A stretch of DNA of 64,000 bases, from assembly GCA_045616445.1 (NCBI GenBank), contig JAZLGR010000018.1, positions 264,726 through 328,725 on the forward strand, written 5' to 3'. Below are positions 17,253 to 25,987 of this stretch, piece by piece (the first letter of the stretch is position 1; every line of letters begins with the position of its first letter). The position numbers were made by a program, and so were the translations under genes. This DNA comes from Fimousia sp045616445. Its GTDB lineage: Bacteria > Bacillota > Clostridia > Lachnospirales > Lachnospiraceae. The notes below the pieces were generated by a model. That model made no database searches and was not told the DNA's origin. It worked only from the letters and a program-made list of their open reading frames with translations.

Positions 17253-17287
17253 TTCATTCTAAGACTTAATTAAGTATTTTTTTATGA

Positions 17288-17312
17288 CAGGTCTGATGGC
17301 GTGTCGGACCTG
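17288..17312 (+). promoter_or_regulatory. Intercistronic hairpin between crt and hbd
   Basis: A 9-bp stem (CAGGTCTGA with TCGGACCTG, one G-T pair) has a 7-base loop and no T-tract, so it is unlikely to be a terminator. It could protect or define processed mRNA ends within the butyrate operon. Confidence 0.45.
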
Positions 17313-17352
17313 CCATTCACACATAACAATATTTTCATAGGAGGAAAATGAA

Positions 17353-18225
17353 ATGAAAGTAGGAGTTATCGGCGCTGGTACAATGGGCCAGGGTATCGCT
17401 AAAGCATTTGCAATGGTTGAAGGATACGAAGTTGCATTATGTGACATCAAACAGGAATGGGCTGAAGCTGGTAAAGCTAAAATCGAAGCTGGTTATGCTC
17501 GTTTAGTATCCAGAGGCAAAATGACACAGGAAAAAGTTGACGCTATCGTTAACTCTATCACTCCTGGTTTAAAAGAAGATTTATGTGCTGATTGTGATTT
17601 AATCGTTGAAGCTGCATTCGAAAACATGCAGGTTAAACAGGACACATTCCAGGCTTTAGATGCAATCTGCAAACCTGAATGTATCTTCTCTTCCAACACA
17701 TCTTCTTTATCTATCACAGAAATCGGAAAAGGTGTTAACCGTCCAGTAATCGGTATGCACTTCTTCAACCCAGCTGATAGAATGAAATTAATCGAAGTTA
17801 TCGCTGGTGTTAACACACCTCAGGAAACAGTTGATGCTATCGTAGCTATCTCCAAAGAAATCAACAAAGTACCTGTACAGGTTAACGAAGCAGCTGGTTT
17901 CGTAGTAAACCGTATCTTAATCCCAATGATCAACGAAGCAGCATTCATCAAGATGGAAGGTGTTTCTGATATCGCTGGTATCGATGCAGCTATGAAACTT
18001 GGTGCAAACCATCCAATGGGACCATTAGAATTAGGTGATTACATTGGTCTTGACATCTGCTTAGCTATCATGGACGTTCTTTATAACGAAACAGGCGATG
18101 GCAAATACCGTGCTTGTCCATTACTTCGCAAGATGGTTCGTGGTGGAAACCTTGGTGTTAAATCTGGTAAAGGTTTCTACATCTACAATGCTGACCGTAC
18201 AAAAACAGCTGTAGACGCTCAGTAA
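17353..18225 (+). CDS. hbd: 3-hydroxybutyryl-CoA dehydrogenase
   Basis: The 290-residue enzyme reduces acetoacetyl-CoA to 3-hydroxybutyryl-CoA. It has an N-terminal Rossmann fold (GVIGAGTMGQGIA, residues 4-16), the catalytic HFFNP segment and the C-terminal helical domain with GPLELGDYIGLD. It is third in the operon, after a GGAGG site; the order crt-hbd-bcd-etf follows the Lachnospiraceae pattern. The family normally runs about 280-290 residues. Codon bias matches its neighbours. Confidence 0.96.
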   Translation: MKVGVIGAGTMGQGIAKAFAMVEGYEVALCDIKQEWAEAGKAKIEAGYARLVSRGKMTQEKVDAIVNSITPGLKEDLCADCDLIVEAAFENMQVKQDTFQALDAICKPECIFSSNTSSLSITEIGKGVNRPVIGMHFFNPADRMKLIEVIAGVNTPQETVDAIVAISKEINKVPVQVNEAAGFVVNRILIPMINEAAFIKMEGVSDIAGIDAAMKLGANHPMGPLELGDYIGLDICLAIMDVLYNETGDGKYRACPLLRKMVRGGNLGVKSGKGFYIYNADRTKTAVDAQ

Positions 18226-18252
18226 TATTATTACAAAAGCATTTAATCTCTT

Positions 18253-18281
18253 GTTCCTCCGGAATATCCAGCCGGAGGAAC
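18253..18281 (+). promoter_or_regulatory. Strong intercistronic hairpin between hbd and bcd
   Basis: A perfect 10-bp GC-rich stem (GTTCCTCCGG with CCGGAGGAAC) has a 9-base loop and is followed only by GTTTAG. It may be a weak or partial terminator or an mRNA stabiliser that sets the ratio of upstream to downstream gene products. Confidence 0.5.
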
Positions 18282-18312
18282 GTTTAGAAATATTTTATGG
18301 AGGAAATAAAAG

Positions 18313-19470
18313 ATGGATTTCACATTAAGTAAGAAACATGAAATGGCAAGATCTTTATTCAAAGAATTTGCTGAAGTTGAAGTAGCACCTCTTGCTCAGG
18401 AAACAGACGAAAACGAACAGTTTCCTTTAGAAACAGTTAAGAAAATGGCAACAGCTGGTTTCATGGGTATTCCAGTACCTAAAGAATACGGCGGACAGGG
18501 CTGTGATCCTTTAACATACACAATGTGTGTAGAAGAATTATCTAAAGTATGTGGTACAACAGGTGTAGTTGTATCTGCTCATACATCTCTTTGTATCGAC
18601 CCTATCATGACATACGGTACAGAAGCTCAGAAACAGAAATACGTTCCAGATTTAGCATCTGGTAAAAAAATCGGTGCTTTCGGTTTAACAGAACCAGGTG
18701 CTGGTACAGACGCTCAGGGACAGCAGACAAAAGCTGTATTTGATGAAGAAACAAACGAATGGGTTATCAATGGTTCCAAATGTTTCATCACAAACGGTAG
18801 CTACGCTGACGTTTACATTGTAATCGCTGTAACAGGTATCATCGAAAAACGTGGCCGTAAGATCAAAGAAATTTCTTCCTTCATCGTAGAAAAAGGAACA
18901 CCTGGTTTCTCCTTCGGTACAAAAGAAAAGAAAATGGGTATCCGTGGTTCCGCTACATATGAATTAATCTTTGAAGACTGTCGTGTACCAGCTGACGCTT
19001 TATTAGGTCAGAAAGGTCGTGGTTTCGGTATCGCTATGCATACATTAGATGGTGGTCGTATCGGTATCGCTGCTCAGGCTCTTGGTATTGCTGAAGGTGC
19101 TTTAGAAAAGACAATCGCATACGTACAGGAAAGAAAACAGTTCGGTCGTGCTATCTCCGCATTCCAGAATACACAGTTCCAGATCGCTGACATGGCTACA
19201 AAAGTACAGGCTGCTCAGTTATTAGTTTACAAAGCAGCTATGGCTAAAGCTACACAGAAAGTTTACTCCGTAGAAGCTGCAATGGCTAAATTATACGCTG
19301 CAGAAGTTGCTATGGAAGTAACAACAAAATGTGTTCAGTTACATGGTGGTTATGGTTACATCCGTGAATACGATGTTGAACGTATGATGCGTGATGCTAA
19401 GATTACAGAAATCTATGAAGGTACATCTGAAGTACAGCGCATGGTTATTTCTGCTAACGTGATTAAATAG
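18313..19470 (+). CDS. bcd: Butyryl-CoA dehydrogenase
   Basis: The 385-residue acyl-CoA dehydrogenase reduces crotonyl-CoA to butyryl-CoA with FAD. The FAD/substrate loop FGLTEPGAGTDAQGQQT, the helical bundle with HTLDGGRIGIAAQALGIAEGA and the catalytic glutamate in IYEGTSEVQR near the C-terminus are all present. In Clostridia this enzyme forms a complex with the EtfAB pair encoded immediately downstream, coupling crotonyl-CoA reduction by NADH to ferredoxin reduction (electron bifurcation). The bifurcating role is known for the family, not shown here. The gene has a GGAGG site and very biased codons. Confidence 0.96.
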   Translation: MDFTLSKKHEMARSLFKEFAEVEVAPLAQETDENEQFPLETVKKMATAGFMGIPVPKEYGGQGCDPLTYTMCVEELSKVCGTTGVVVSAHTSLCIDPIMTYGTEAQKQKYVPDLASGKKIGAFGLTEPGAGTDAQGQQTKAVFDEETNEWVINGSKCFITNGSYADVYIVIAVTGIIEKRGRKIKEISSFIVEKGTPGFSFGTKEKKMGIRGSATYELIFEDCRVPADALLGQKGRGFGIAMHTLDGGRIGIAAQALGIAEGALEKTIAYVQERKQFGRAISAFQNTQFQIADMATKVQAAQLLVYKAAMAKATQKVYSVEAAMAKLYAAEVAMEVTTKCVQLHGGYGYIREYDVERMMRDAKITEIYEGTSEVQRMVISANVIK

Positions 19471-19483
19471 GAGGTACTATAGA

Positions 19484-20269
19484 ATGAAAATCGTTGTATG
19501 TGTAAAACAGGTACCTGATACAGCTGGCGGTGTTAAATTTAAGGCAGACGGTACATTAGATAGAGCAGCAATGCTTACAATCATGAACCCAGATGACAAA
19601 GCTGGTTTAGAAGCAGCTTTAAGAATTAAAGATGAAATCGGTGCTACAGTTGTTGCTGTAACAATGGGTCTTCCAAAAGCTGAAGAAGTTCTTCGTGAAG
19701 CAATCGCTATGGGCGCTGATGAAGGTATCTTAGTAACAGATAGAGTTTTAGGTGGAGCTGATACATGGGCTACATCTACAACACTTGCAGGTGCAATCAG
19801 AGCTATCCCTGATTATGACTTAATCATCACAGGTCGTCAGGCTATCGATGGTGATACAGCTCAGGTAGGTCCTCAGATCTCTGAACACCTTGATCTTCCA
19901 GTTATCTCTTACGCTGAAGAACTTAAAGTTGAAGGCGACAGCGTAATCGTTAAACGTCAGTATGATGACAGATATCACATGGTTAAAGTTCAGATGCCAT
20001 GTTTAGTAACTGCATTAGCTGAATTAAACAAACCACGTTACATGACACCAGGTGGAATCTTCGATGCTTACGATACAGAAATCACTGTTATGAACAGAAA
20101 AGACTTAGTAGACGTAGAAGATAAGAACCTCGGTTTAATTGGATCCCCAACACAGATCGCTCGTGCATCTGACAAAGTACGTAAAGGTGCAGGCGAAGTT
20201 GTTAACCTTGATCCAGCTGAATCCGTTGCATATATCATGGGCAAATTAAAAGAAAAACATGTAATCTAA
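19484..20269 (+). CDS. etfB: Electron transfer flavoprotein beta subunit
   Basis: The 261-residue protein has the EtfB signature: KIVVCVKQVPDT at the N-terminus, the NPDDKAGLEAALR segment, and TGRQAIDGDTAQVGPQ in the nucleotide/flavin-binding fold. It pairs with EtfA and delivers electrons between NADH, ferredoxin and butyryl-CoA dehydrogenase. It starts 13 bases after the bcd stop with AGGAGGT upstream, and etfA follows 16 bases after its end. Confidence 0.96.
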   Translation: MKIVVCVKQVPDTAGGVKFKADGTLDRAAMLTIMNPDDKAGLEAALRIKDEIGATVVAVTMGLPKAEEVLREAIAMGADEGILVTDRVLGGADTWATSTTLAGAIRAIPDYDLIITGRQAIDGDTAQVGPQISEHLDLPVISYAEELKVEGDSVIVKRQYDDRYHMVKVQMPCLVTALAELNKPRYMTPGGIFDAYDTEITVMNRKDLVDVEDKNLGLIGSPTQIARASDKVRKGAGEVVNLDPAESVAYIMGKLKEKHVI

Positions 20270-20285
20270 GAAAGTGGTGAATATT

Positions 20286-21317
20286 ATGGGATTAGAACAG
20301 TATAAAGGCGTATACGTTTATGCTCAGCAGGTAGATAATGAAATCAGCGGTATCGCTTTCGAATTACTTGGTGAAGCAAACAAATTAGCAAAAGATTTAG
20401 ATACAGACGTAACTGCAGTATTAGTAGGTTGCGACGTAGCTCCATTAGTTGATCAGTTAGCAGCTTATGGCGCAGACAAAGTTATCGTTGTAGACGATCC
20501 AGAATTAAAAGAATACAGAACAGAACCTTACACACATGCATTAGCATCCGTAATCAATGAATACAAACCAGACATCATGTTAGTTGGTGCTACAGCAATC
20601 GGTCGTGACTTAGGTCCTCGTGTATCCGCTCGTGTTCAGACTGGTTTAACAGCTGACTGTACAATTCTTGAAATCGGCGAATTCAAAGCTCGTGGTGACA
20701 AAGAACCTCGTCAGGGACAGTTATTAATGACACGTCCAGCTTTCGGTGGTAACACAATCGCTACAATCGCTTGTCCAAATCACCGTCCACAGATGGCTAC
20801 AGTACGTCCAGGTGTAATGCAGGCTCAGGCTCCAGTTGAAGGTGCAACTTGTGAAGTAATCAACTACAACCCAGGTTTCACACCAGACAACAAATACGTT
20901 GAAATTCTTGAAATCGTTAAGAACGTAAACGAAGTAGTAGATATCATGGACGCTAAGATCTTAGTATCTGGTGGTCGTGGTGTTGGTTCCGCTGAAAACT
21001 TCGCTATCCTTCAGGATTTAGCAGATGTAATCGGTGGTACAGTATCCTGCTCTCGTGCAGTAGTAGATAACGGCTGGATGCCTAAAGATCTTCAGGTAGG
21101 TCAGACAGGTAAAACAGTTCGTCCTAACGTTTACTTCGCAATCGGTATCTCTGCTGCTATCCAGCATACAGCAGGTATGGAAGAATCTGATATCATCATC
21201 GCAATCAACAAAGACGAAACAGCTCCTATCTTCGATGTAGCTGATTACGGTATCGTTGGTGATTTAAACAAAATCGTTCCAGCTTTAACAGACGCTTTAA
21301 AAGCAGCTTTAGCTTAA
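20286..21317 (+). CDS. etfA: Electron transfer flavoprotein alpha subunit
   Basis: The 343-residue protein has an N-terminal ETF domain and the C-terminal FAD domain with SGGRGVGSAENF, SCSRAVVDNGW, QVGQTGKTVRP and the ISAAIQHTAGM-INKD stretch. With EtfB it forms the electron-bifurcating partner of Bcd. The ATG at 20286 gives the usual N-terminus; an in-frame GTG 12 bases earlier is less likely. It is the last gene of the butyrate operon and is followed by a strong terminator. No butyrate kinase or butyryl-CoA transferase gene is in the window. Confidence 0.96.
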   Translation: MGLEQYKGVYVYAQQVDNEISGIAFELLGEANKLAKDLDTDVTAVLVGCDVAPLVDQLAAYGADKVIVVDDPELKEYRTEPYTHALASVINEYKPDIMLVGATAIGRDLGPRVSARVQTGLTADCTILEIGEFKARGDKEPRQGQLLMTRPAFGGNTIATIACPNHRPQMATVRPGVMQAQAPVEGATCEVINYNPGFTPDNKYVEILEIVKNVNEVVDIMDAKILVSGGRGVGSAENFAILQDLADVIGGTVSCSRAVVDNGWMPKDLQVGQTGKTVRPNVYFAIGISAAIQHTAGMEESDIIIAINKDETAPIFDVADYGIVGDLNKIVPALTDALKAALA

Positions 21318-21372
21318 ATCGATTTTAAAAATTAAAATGTTTATTAGATTGCCATAATCTAAGACATAGATG

Positions 21373-21403
21373 ACGCCCTGTGCTAATGCACAGGGCGTTT
21401 TTT
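21373..21403 (+). terminator. Rho-independent terminator of the butyrate operon
   Basis: A perfect 11-bp stem (ACGCCCTGTGC with GCACAGGGCGT) has a TAAT loop and is followed by TTTTT. Confidence 0.95.
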
Positions 21404-21456
21404 CGTTTATGTATTCTGCGTGAAAGGCGTGACATATGTGATGAAAGGAGAAAAAC

Positions 21457-21485
21457 TTGCTAAATGTTTCAAAATGTGCTAAAAT
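21457..21485 (+). promoter_or_regulatory. Promoter of the secreted lysine-rich protein gene
   Basis: TTGCTA (21457-21462) and TAAAAT (21480-21485) are spaced by 17 bases. Confidence 0.65.
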
Positions 21486-21526
21486 GTTAAGGAAATGTTA
21501 AATAAATATTACAAAGGAGAACAAAC

Positions 21527-22759
21527 ATGAAATATCTAAAGAGAATTTTCGTATTTGCACTGGTAATGATGATGTTACTTTCCGTATCTGTATTCGCAGA
21601 TGAACAGACAGCACCAGAAGATACAAAAACAGAAGAAGCTGCTTCTGAATATGTAAAAAGTATGGATGTGGATGTGCCAGTGACACTGAATTATGAAGAA
21701 TTTGCGCATGCAACAGATAAAGCAAAAGAAGTGAAGATGAAGGTGGCAGACAACAATGCTTACTACCATTTTAAGGCAGAAAAAACAGGATATGTATATC
21801 TTTGTTTCCGTTCTTCCAGCAAGAATTCTAAGACTGTGAACGTGTATTTCTGTAACTACAAAGGCAAGAAGATCTCTACCATCAAGAGCAAGTTAAAGAA
21901 AGGCAAGTCCTTCTATGCAATTGTTCCTGTTGAAAATAACAAAAACTACCGTATTAAGATTACAGGCACCAAAAAAGGCGAAGCCTATTACATGAATGGC
22001 GCTCTGGTAAAGGGTGAAACAAGCAGAACCTTAATGGCATATGAGAATGGCAACCTTGCCATTGCAACTGGTAAGAAGTCCAGCAAGAAAACATATACTA
22101 CATACTGGAAGACAACAGATGTACCAAAGGGTGCATTGAGCATCTACATGGCTGACCTTTACAGCTCCAAGTTAACATCTGCGAAGATTACATTGTTAAA
22201 TTCCAAGAAGAAAGCAGTATCCTCCACAGTAACCATTACTGGTAAGAAGGATAAGGATGGCAGCATTCTGTTATCCAGCGCTACCTTCGGTGTAGAAGGC
22301 GGTACTTACTATGTTAAGGTATCCACCAAAGCACCTATTTACGGAATCAAGAGAAAGTGTATCACTTCCTATAATGATGAGGCTGCATTCAAGAGATCCG
22401 AAGCGATTACTTTAGAAGAAGGAAAGACAAGATCTGCAGTTCTTGCAGCAACAGGTAAAAAGACAACACAGTATTACAAGGTTGTTCTGAATAAGAAGAA
22501 ACATCTGAAATTCGATATCGATGGTTATATTGCTCCTGGTACAAAGATGAAAATTACCATCTATGATTCCAAAGGAAAAAGCATTGACTCCTTAAAGGTA
22601 AAAGGAGAAGTGAACAAGATTAAAACCGTTGATTACGGTACAAGCAAATCCTTAAAAGAAGGCACCTACTACATTGGTGTTGGCAAGGATTCCAAGTTAA
22701 CAAGTGCTGCGTATACCATTACACATGCGACTTCCGATAACTCTCTGATCAAAAAATAA
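21527..22759 (+). CDS. Secreted lysine-rich protein with PPC-like beta repeats, unknown function
   Basis: The 410-residue protein has a clear Sec signal peptide with a hydrophobic core and a VFA-DEQ cleavage site after about residue 24. The mature part is rich in lysine, threonine and serine and shows repeated beta-sandwich-like segments such as YYHFKAEKTGYVYL, TYYVKVSTKAPIYGIK and GTYYIGVGKDSKL. These resemble bacterial pre-peptidase C-terminal (PPC) domains, though no catalytic domain is attached. There is no LPXTG or lipobox, so it is probably released or wall-associated by charge. It has its own promoter and terminator. Confidence 0.65.
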   Translation: MKYLKRIFVFALVMMMLLSVSVFADEQTAPEDTKTEEAASEYVKSMDVDVPVTLNYEEFAHATDKAKEVKMKVADNNAYYHFKAEKTGYVYLCFRSSSKNSKTVNVYFCNYKGKKISTIKSKLKKGKSFYAIVPVENNKNYRIKITGTKKGEAYYMNGALVKGETSRTLMAYENGNLAIATGKKSSKKTYTTYWKTTDVPKGALSIYMADLYSSKLTSAKITLLNSKKKAVSSTVTITGKKDKDGSILLSSATFGVEGGTYYVKVSTKAPIYGIKRKCITSYNDEAAFKRSEAITLEEGKTRSAVLAATGKKTTQYYKVVLNKKKHLKFDIDGYIAPGTKMKITIYDSKGKSIDSLKVKGEVNKIKTVDYGTSKSLKEGTYYIGVGKDSKLTSAAYTITHATSDNSLIKK

Positions 22760-22763
22760 AGGC

Positions 22764-22807
22764 AAAAAAGAGTGATTGTTCCATATAAAGAACAATCACT
22801 CTTTTTC
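22764..22807 (+). terminator. Rho-independent terminator after the secreted protein gene
   Basis: A 12-bp or longer stem (GAGTGATTGTTC with GAACAATCACTC) has an 8-base loop, an A-run before it and a T-run after it, so it could act in both directions. Confidence 0.9.
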
Positions 22808-22836
22808 TTGCTTTTATATATTTCCGGTGATATAAT
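22808..22836 (+). promoter_or_regulatory. Promoter of pnp
   Basis: TTGCTT at 22808-22813 and a consensus TATAAT at 22831-22836 are spaced by 17 bases. The -35 box abuts the previous terminator. This gives a leader of about 150 bases. Confidence 0.75.
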
Positions 22837-22864
22837 GTAACGGATTGTGTGGATGACATACACA

Positions 22865-22918
22865 CCGAGACTGCTGACAAGCACATGAACACCATCGTGT
22901 GTTTGTCAGTTGTTTCGG
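22865..22918 (+). promoter_or_regulatory. Long leader hairpin upstream of pnp
   Basis: CCGAGAC (22865-22871) pairs with GTTTCGG (22912-22918), and CTGACAAGCACA (22874-22885) pairs with TGTGTTTGTCAG (22898-22909). The result is a stem of about 19 bp with a 2-by-2 mismatch and a 12-base loop. In E. coli, pnp is autoregulated through RNase III cleavage of such a leader stem; a similar role here is inferred. Confidence 0.6.
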
Positions 22919-22993
22919 CACGCTAACATTGTAGCGACATATGTCACCCACATAAGGAAACAATTGTAAAGACATATGAAAGGAACAAAGACT

Positions 22994-25078
22994 ATGACAA
23001 AGACATTTACAATGGACCTTGCAGGTCGTCCATTAGTAGCTGAAATTGGCCGTGTCGCAGCTCAGGCGAACGGTGCAGTTTTATTACACTATGGTGAAAC
23101 AGTAGTATTATCCACAGCTACAGCATCCGAAAAACCACGTGATGGTATCGATTTCTTCCCATTATCTGTAGAATATGAAGAAAAGATGTATGCAGTAGGT
23201 AAAATCCCTGGTGGATATATGAAACGTGAAGGAAAAGCAAGCGAAAACGCAGTTTTAACAGACCGTGTAATCGACCGTCCTATGCGTCCATTATTCCCAA
23301 AAGATTATAGAAATGACGTAACATTAGACAACTTAGTATTATCTGTAGATCCAGACTGTAGCCCAGAACTTACAGCAATGATCGGTTCTGCTATGGCAAC
23401 TGCAATCTCCGATATTCCATTTGACGGCCCAACTGCTTCCACACAGGTTGGTTTAGTTGATGGCGAATTTGTATTCAACCCAACTGCAGAACAGAGAAAA
23501 GTATCTGATTTAGCATTAACAGTAGCTTCCACAAAAGAAAAAGTAATCATGATCGAAGCTGGTGCAAAAGAAGTAAAAGAAGATGTGATGTTAGAAGCAA
23601 TCTTCGCTGCTCACAAAGTAAACCAGTCCATCATCGAATTTACAGAAACAATCGTTGCTGAATGTGGTAAACCAAAACACGAATATACACATTTCGATGT
23701 TCCAGCTGATATGTACGCTGATATGGTTGAATTCATCACACCAGAAGCAATGGAAGTTGCAGTATTCACAGATGACAAACAGACACGTGAAGCAAACATC
23801 AGCTTAATCAAAGATACTTTATCTGAAAGATATGCTGAAAATGAAGAATGGGCTTCCCACATTGACGAAGCTGTTTATAAATTCCAGAAGATGACTGTAC
23901 GTAAGATGATCTTAAAAGATCACAAACGTCCAGATGGTCGTGCAATCACAGAGATCCGTCCATTAAGCGCAGAAGTTGATGTGATTCCTCGTGTACATGG
24001 TTCCGGTTTATTCAAACGTGGACAGACACAGGTTCTTACATTAACAACTCTCGGTTCTTTATCCGACGCTCAGAGAATCGATGGTATGGATTATGAAGAA
24101 AAGACAAAACGTTACATGCACCACTACAACTTCCCATCCTACTCTGTAGGGGAAACTCGTCCAAGCCGTGGTCCTGGACGTCGTGAAATCGGTCATGGAG
24201 CATTAGCTGAAAAAGCATTAGTACCAGTATTACCAACAGAAGAAGAATTCCCATATGCAATCCGTACAGTATCTGAAGTATTAGAATCCAACGGTTCTAC
24301 ATCTCAGGGCTCCATCTGTGCTTCTTCCTTATCCTTAATGGCAGCTGGTGTACCAATCAAAGCTCCAGTAGCTGGTATCTCCGTAGGTCTTGTAACAGGC
24401 GAAACAGATGATGATTATTTAGTATTAACAGATATCCAGGGCTTAGAAGACTTCTTCGGCGACATGGACTTCAAAGTAGCTGGTACACACAAAGGTATCA
24501 CAGCTATTCAGATGGATATCAAAATCCATGGTTTAACAGACCAGATCATCCGCGAAGCAATCGCAAGAACAAAAGAAGCTAGAACATACATCTTAGACGA
24601 AATCATGAACCCAGCAATCGATGCTCCAAGAGCAGAAGTTGGACAGTACGCTCCTAAGATCCGTCAGATGCAGATCAATCCTGACAAGATTGCAGAAGTA
24701 ATCGGTAAACAGGGTAAAACAATCAACGCAATCATCGATGAAACAGGTGTTAAAATCGACATCAGCGAAGATGGCCGCGTAGATATCTTATCCAACGACA
24801 TCGATATGATTGAAAGAGCACAGGAATTAATCCGTCTCATCGTAGAACCAGTTCAGGTTGGTGCATTCTACGAAGGCGAAGTTGTAAGAATCACAGGCTT
24901 TGGTGCATTCGTACAGTTATCTCCTAACAAAGATGGTATGATCCACATCTCCAAGCTTTCCAAACAGAGAGTAGAAAAAGTAGAAGATGTAGTTAACATT
25001 GGTGACAAAGTACTTGTTAAAGTAATCAAGGTTGACGAAATGCACAGAATCAACCTTCGTTTAGAAGAAAAACTCTAA
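22994..25078 (+). CDS. pnp: Polyribonucleotide nucleotidyltransferase (PNPase)
   Basis: The 695-residue exoribonuclease has two RNase PH-like domains (the second with NGSTSQGSICASSLSLMAAGVP), a KH domain with EVIGKQGKTINAIIDETG and a C-terminal S1 domain with GAFVQLSPNKDGMIHISKLS. It degrades RNA phosphorolytically from the 3' end. The ATG at 22994 has AAAGGA 9 bases upstream and is preferred over an ATG 18 bases earlier. Unlike the usual rpsO-pnp pairing, it is separated from rpsO by about 14 kb. Codons are strongly biased. Confidence 0.97.
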   Translation: MTKTFTMDLAGRPLVAEIGRVAAQANGAVLLHYGETVVLSTATASEKPRDGIDFFPLSVEYEEKMYAVGKIPGGYMKREGKASENAVLTDRVIDRPMRPLFPKDYRNDVTLDNLVLSVDPDCSPELTAMIGSAMATAISDIPFDGPTASTQVGLVDGEFVFNPTAEQRKVSDLALTVASTKEKVIMIEAGAKEVKEDVMLEAIFAAHKVNQSIIEFTETIVAECGKPKHEYTHFDVPADMYADMVEFITPEAMEVAVFTDDKQTREANISLIKDTLSERYAENEEWASHIDEAVYKFQKMTVRKMILKDHKRPDGRAITEIRPLSAEVDVIPRVHGSGLFKRGQTQVLTLTTLGSLSDAQRIDGMDYEEKTKRYMHHYNFPSYSVGETRPSRGPGRREIGHGALAEKALVPVLPTEEEFPYAIRTVSEVLESNGSTSQGSICASSLSLMAAGVPIKAPVAGISVGLVTGETDDDYLVLTDIQGLEDFFGDMDFKVAGTHKGITAIQMDIKIHGLTDQIIREAIARTKEARTYILDEIMNPAIDAPRAEVGQYAPKIRQMQINPDKIAEVIGKQGKTINAIIDETGVKIDISEDGRVDILSNDIDMIERAQELIRLIVEPVQVGAFYEGEVVRITGFGAFVQLSPNKDGMIHISKLSKQRVEKVEDVVNIGDKVLVKVIKVDEMHRINLRLEEKL

Positions 25079-25081
25079 TCT

Positions 25082-25987
25082 ATGATGAATATAACATTAA
25101 GCATGGTGGCGGGCCCTCTTGTAGGGGCCGTCATCGGTTATTTTACGAACAATATAGCGGTGAAGATGCTGTTCCGTCCTCATTATGAGAAGAAGATTGG
25201 CAATTTTACAGTACCATTTACACCGGGGATTATTCCGAAGGGAAAGACAAGACTGGCCAGAGCCGTGGGAGAAGCAGTAGGCAAACAGCTGCTGACAGAA
25301 GATGTGCTGATGGATAATCTGATTTCTGAAGGAATTGAGCGCAAGATCAAAGACGAAGTGGGCAGCTTTATCGATCGTCAGAGTGAGAATGAGAATTCTA
25401 TCGTTGAGACGTTGATGAATGTTACTACTTTGGAGAGAATTAATGAGAAGACAGATCAGTTGGTGGATTCTGTGACCGGTAAGATCGTAAATTATGTGGA
25501 TGAGATTAATCTTGGAAGCATGGTGGCAGATAAGGTCATGAAAGCAGCTGCAGAGTATCTCCAGGGCAGCTTTCTTGCCATGATGATCACACCGGAATTC
25601 CTCGTGCCGATCGGCAGCAAGATCGAGCGTGAGGTGAATGGATATGTGGATGCGGAAGGGATTCCGATGATCCGCGGGCTTATCAATTTTGAAGCTCAGA
25701 AGCTGCTCAATCAGCAGATTGCCGTCTACGGACAGGGAATCATGGACATGAAGGAAGAAATCCAGAATGTGGTATACAAAGCCTATGAGCAGTTTGTCAA
25801 ATCCCACATGGAAAGCTTCATCCGCGAGCTGAATATTACCAAAATCGTAGAAGATAAGATCAATGAGATGGACGTGATGGAGTTAGAAGAGCTGGTTATG
25901 TCCGTCATGAAGAACGAGCTCCGCGCCGTAGTTAACTTAGGCGCAGTGATCGGGTTCGTCCTCGGTCTCATCAATACTTTCGTATAA
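25082..25987 (+). CDS. DUF445 family membrane protein
   Basis: The 301-residue protein has a hydrophobic N-terminus (GPLVGAVIGYFTNNIAVKMLF) followed by FTPGIIPKGKTRLARAVGEAVG, the recognisable start of the DUF445/YheB family. A long helical charged region follows, and a C-terminal membrane segment (GAVIGFVLGLINTFV) closes it. It is likely anchored at both ends with its middle on one face of the membrane; its function is unknown. It begins only 3 bases after pnp with no strong ribosome site, suggesting coupled translation. Its last 17 bases overlap the convergent minus-strand gene. Confidence 0.82.
   Translation: MMNITLSMVAGPLVGAVIGYFTNNIAVKMLFRPHYEKKIGNFTVPFTPGIIPKGKTRLARAVGEAVGKQLLTEDVLMDNLISEGIERKIKDEVGSFIDRQSENENSIVETLMNVTTLERINEKTDQLVDSVTGKIVNYVDEINLGSMVADKVMKAAAEYLQGSFLAMMITPEFLVPIGSKIEREVNGYVDAEGIPMIRGLINFEAQKLLNQQIAVYGQGIMDMKEEIQNVVYKAYEQFVKSHMESFIRELNITKIVEDKINEMDVMELEELVMSVMKNELRAVVNLGAVIGFVLGLINTFV

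Noticed and set aside
17288..17312. A terminator between crt and hbd
   Set aside because: The hairpin is not followed by a T-run on either strand, so it is listed as an intercistronic hairpin.
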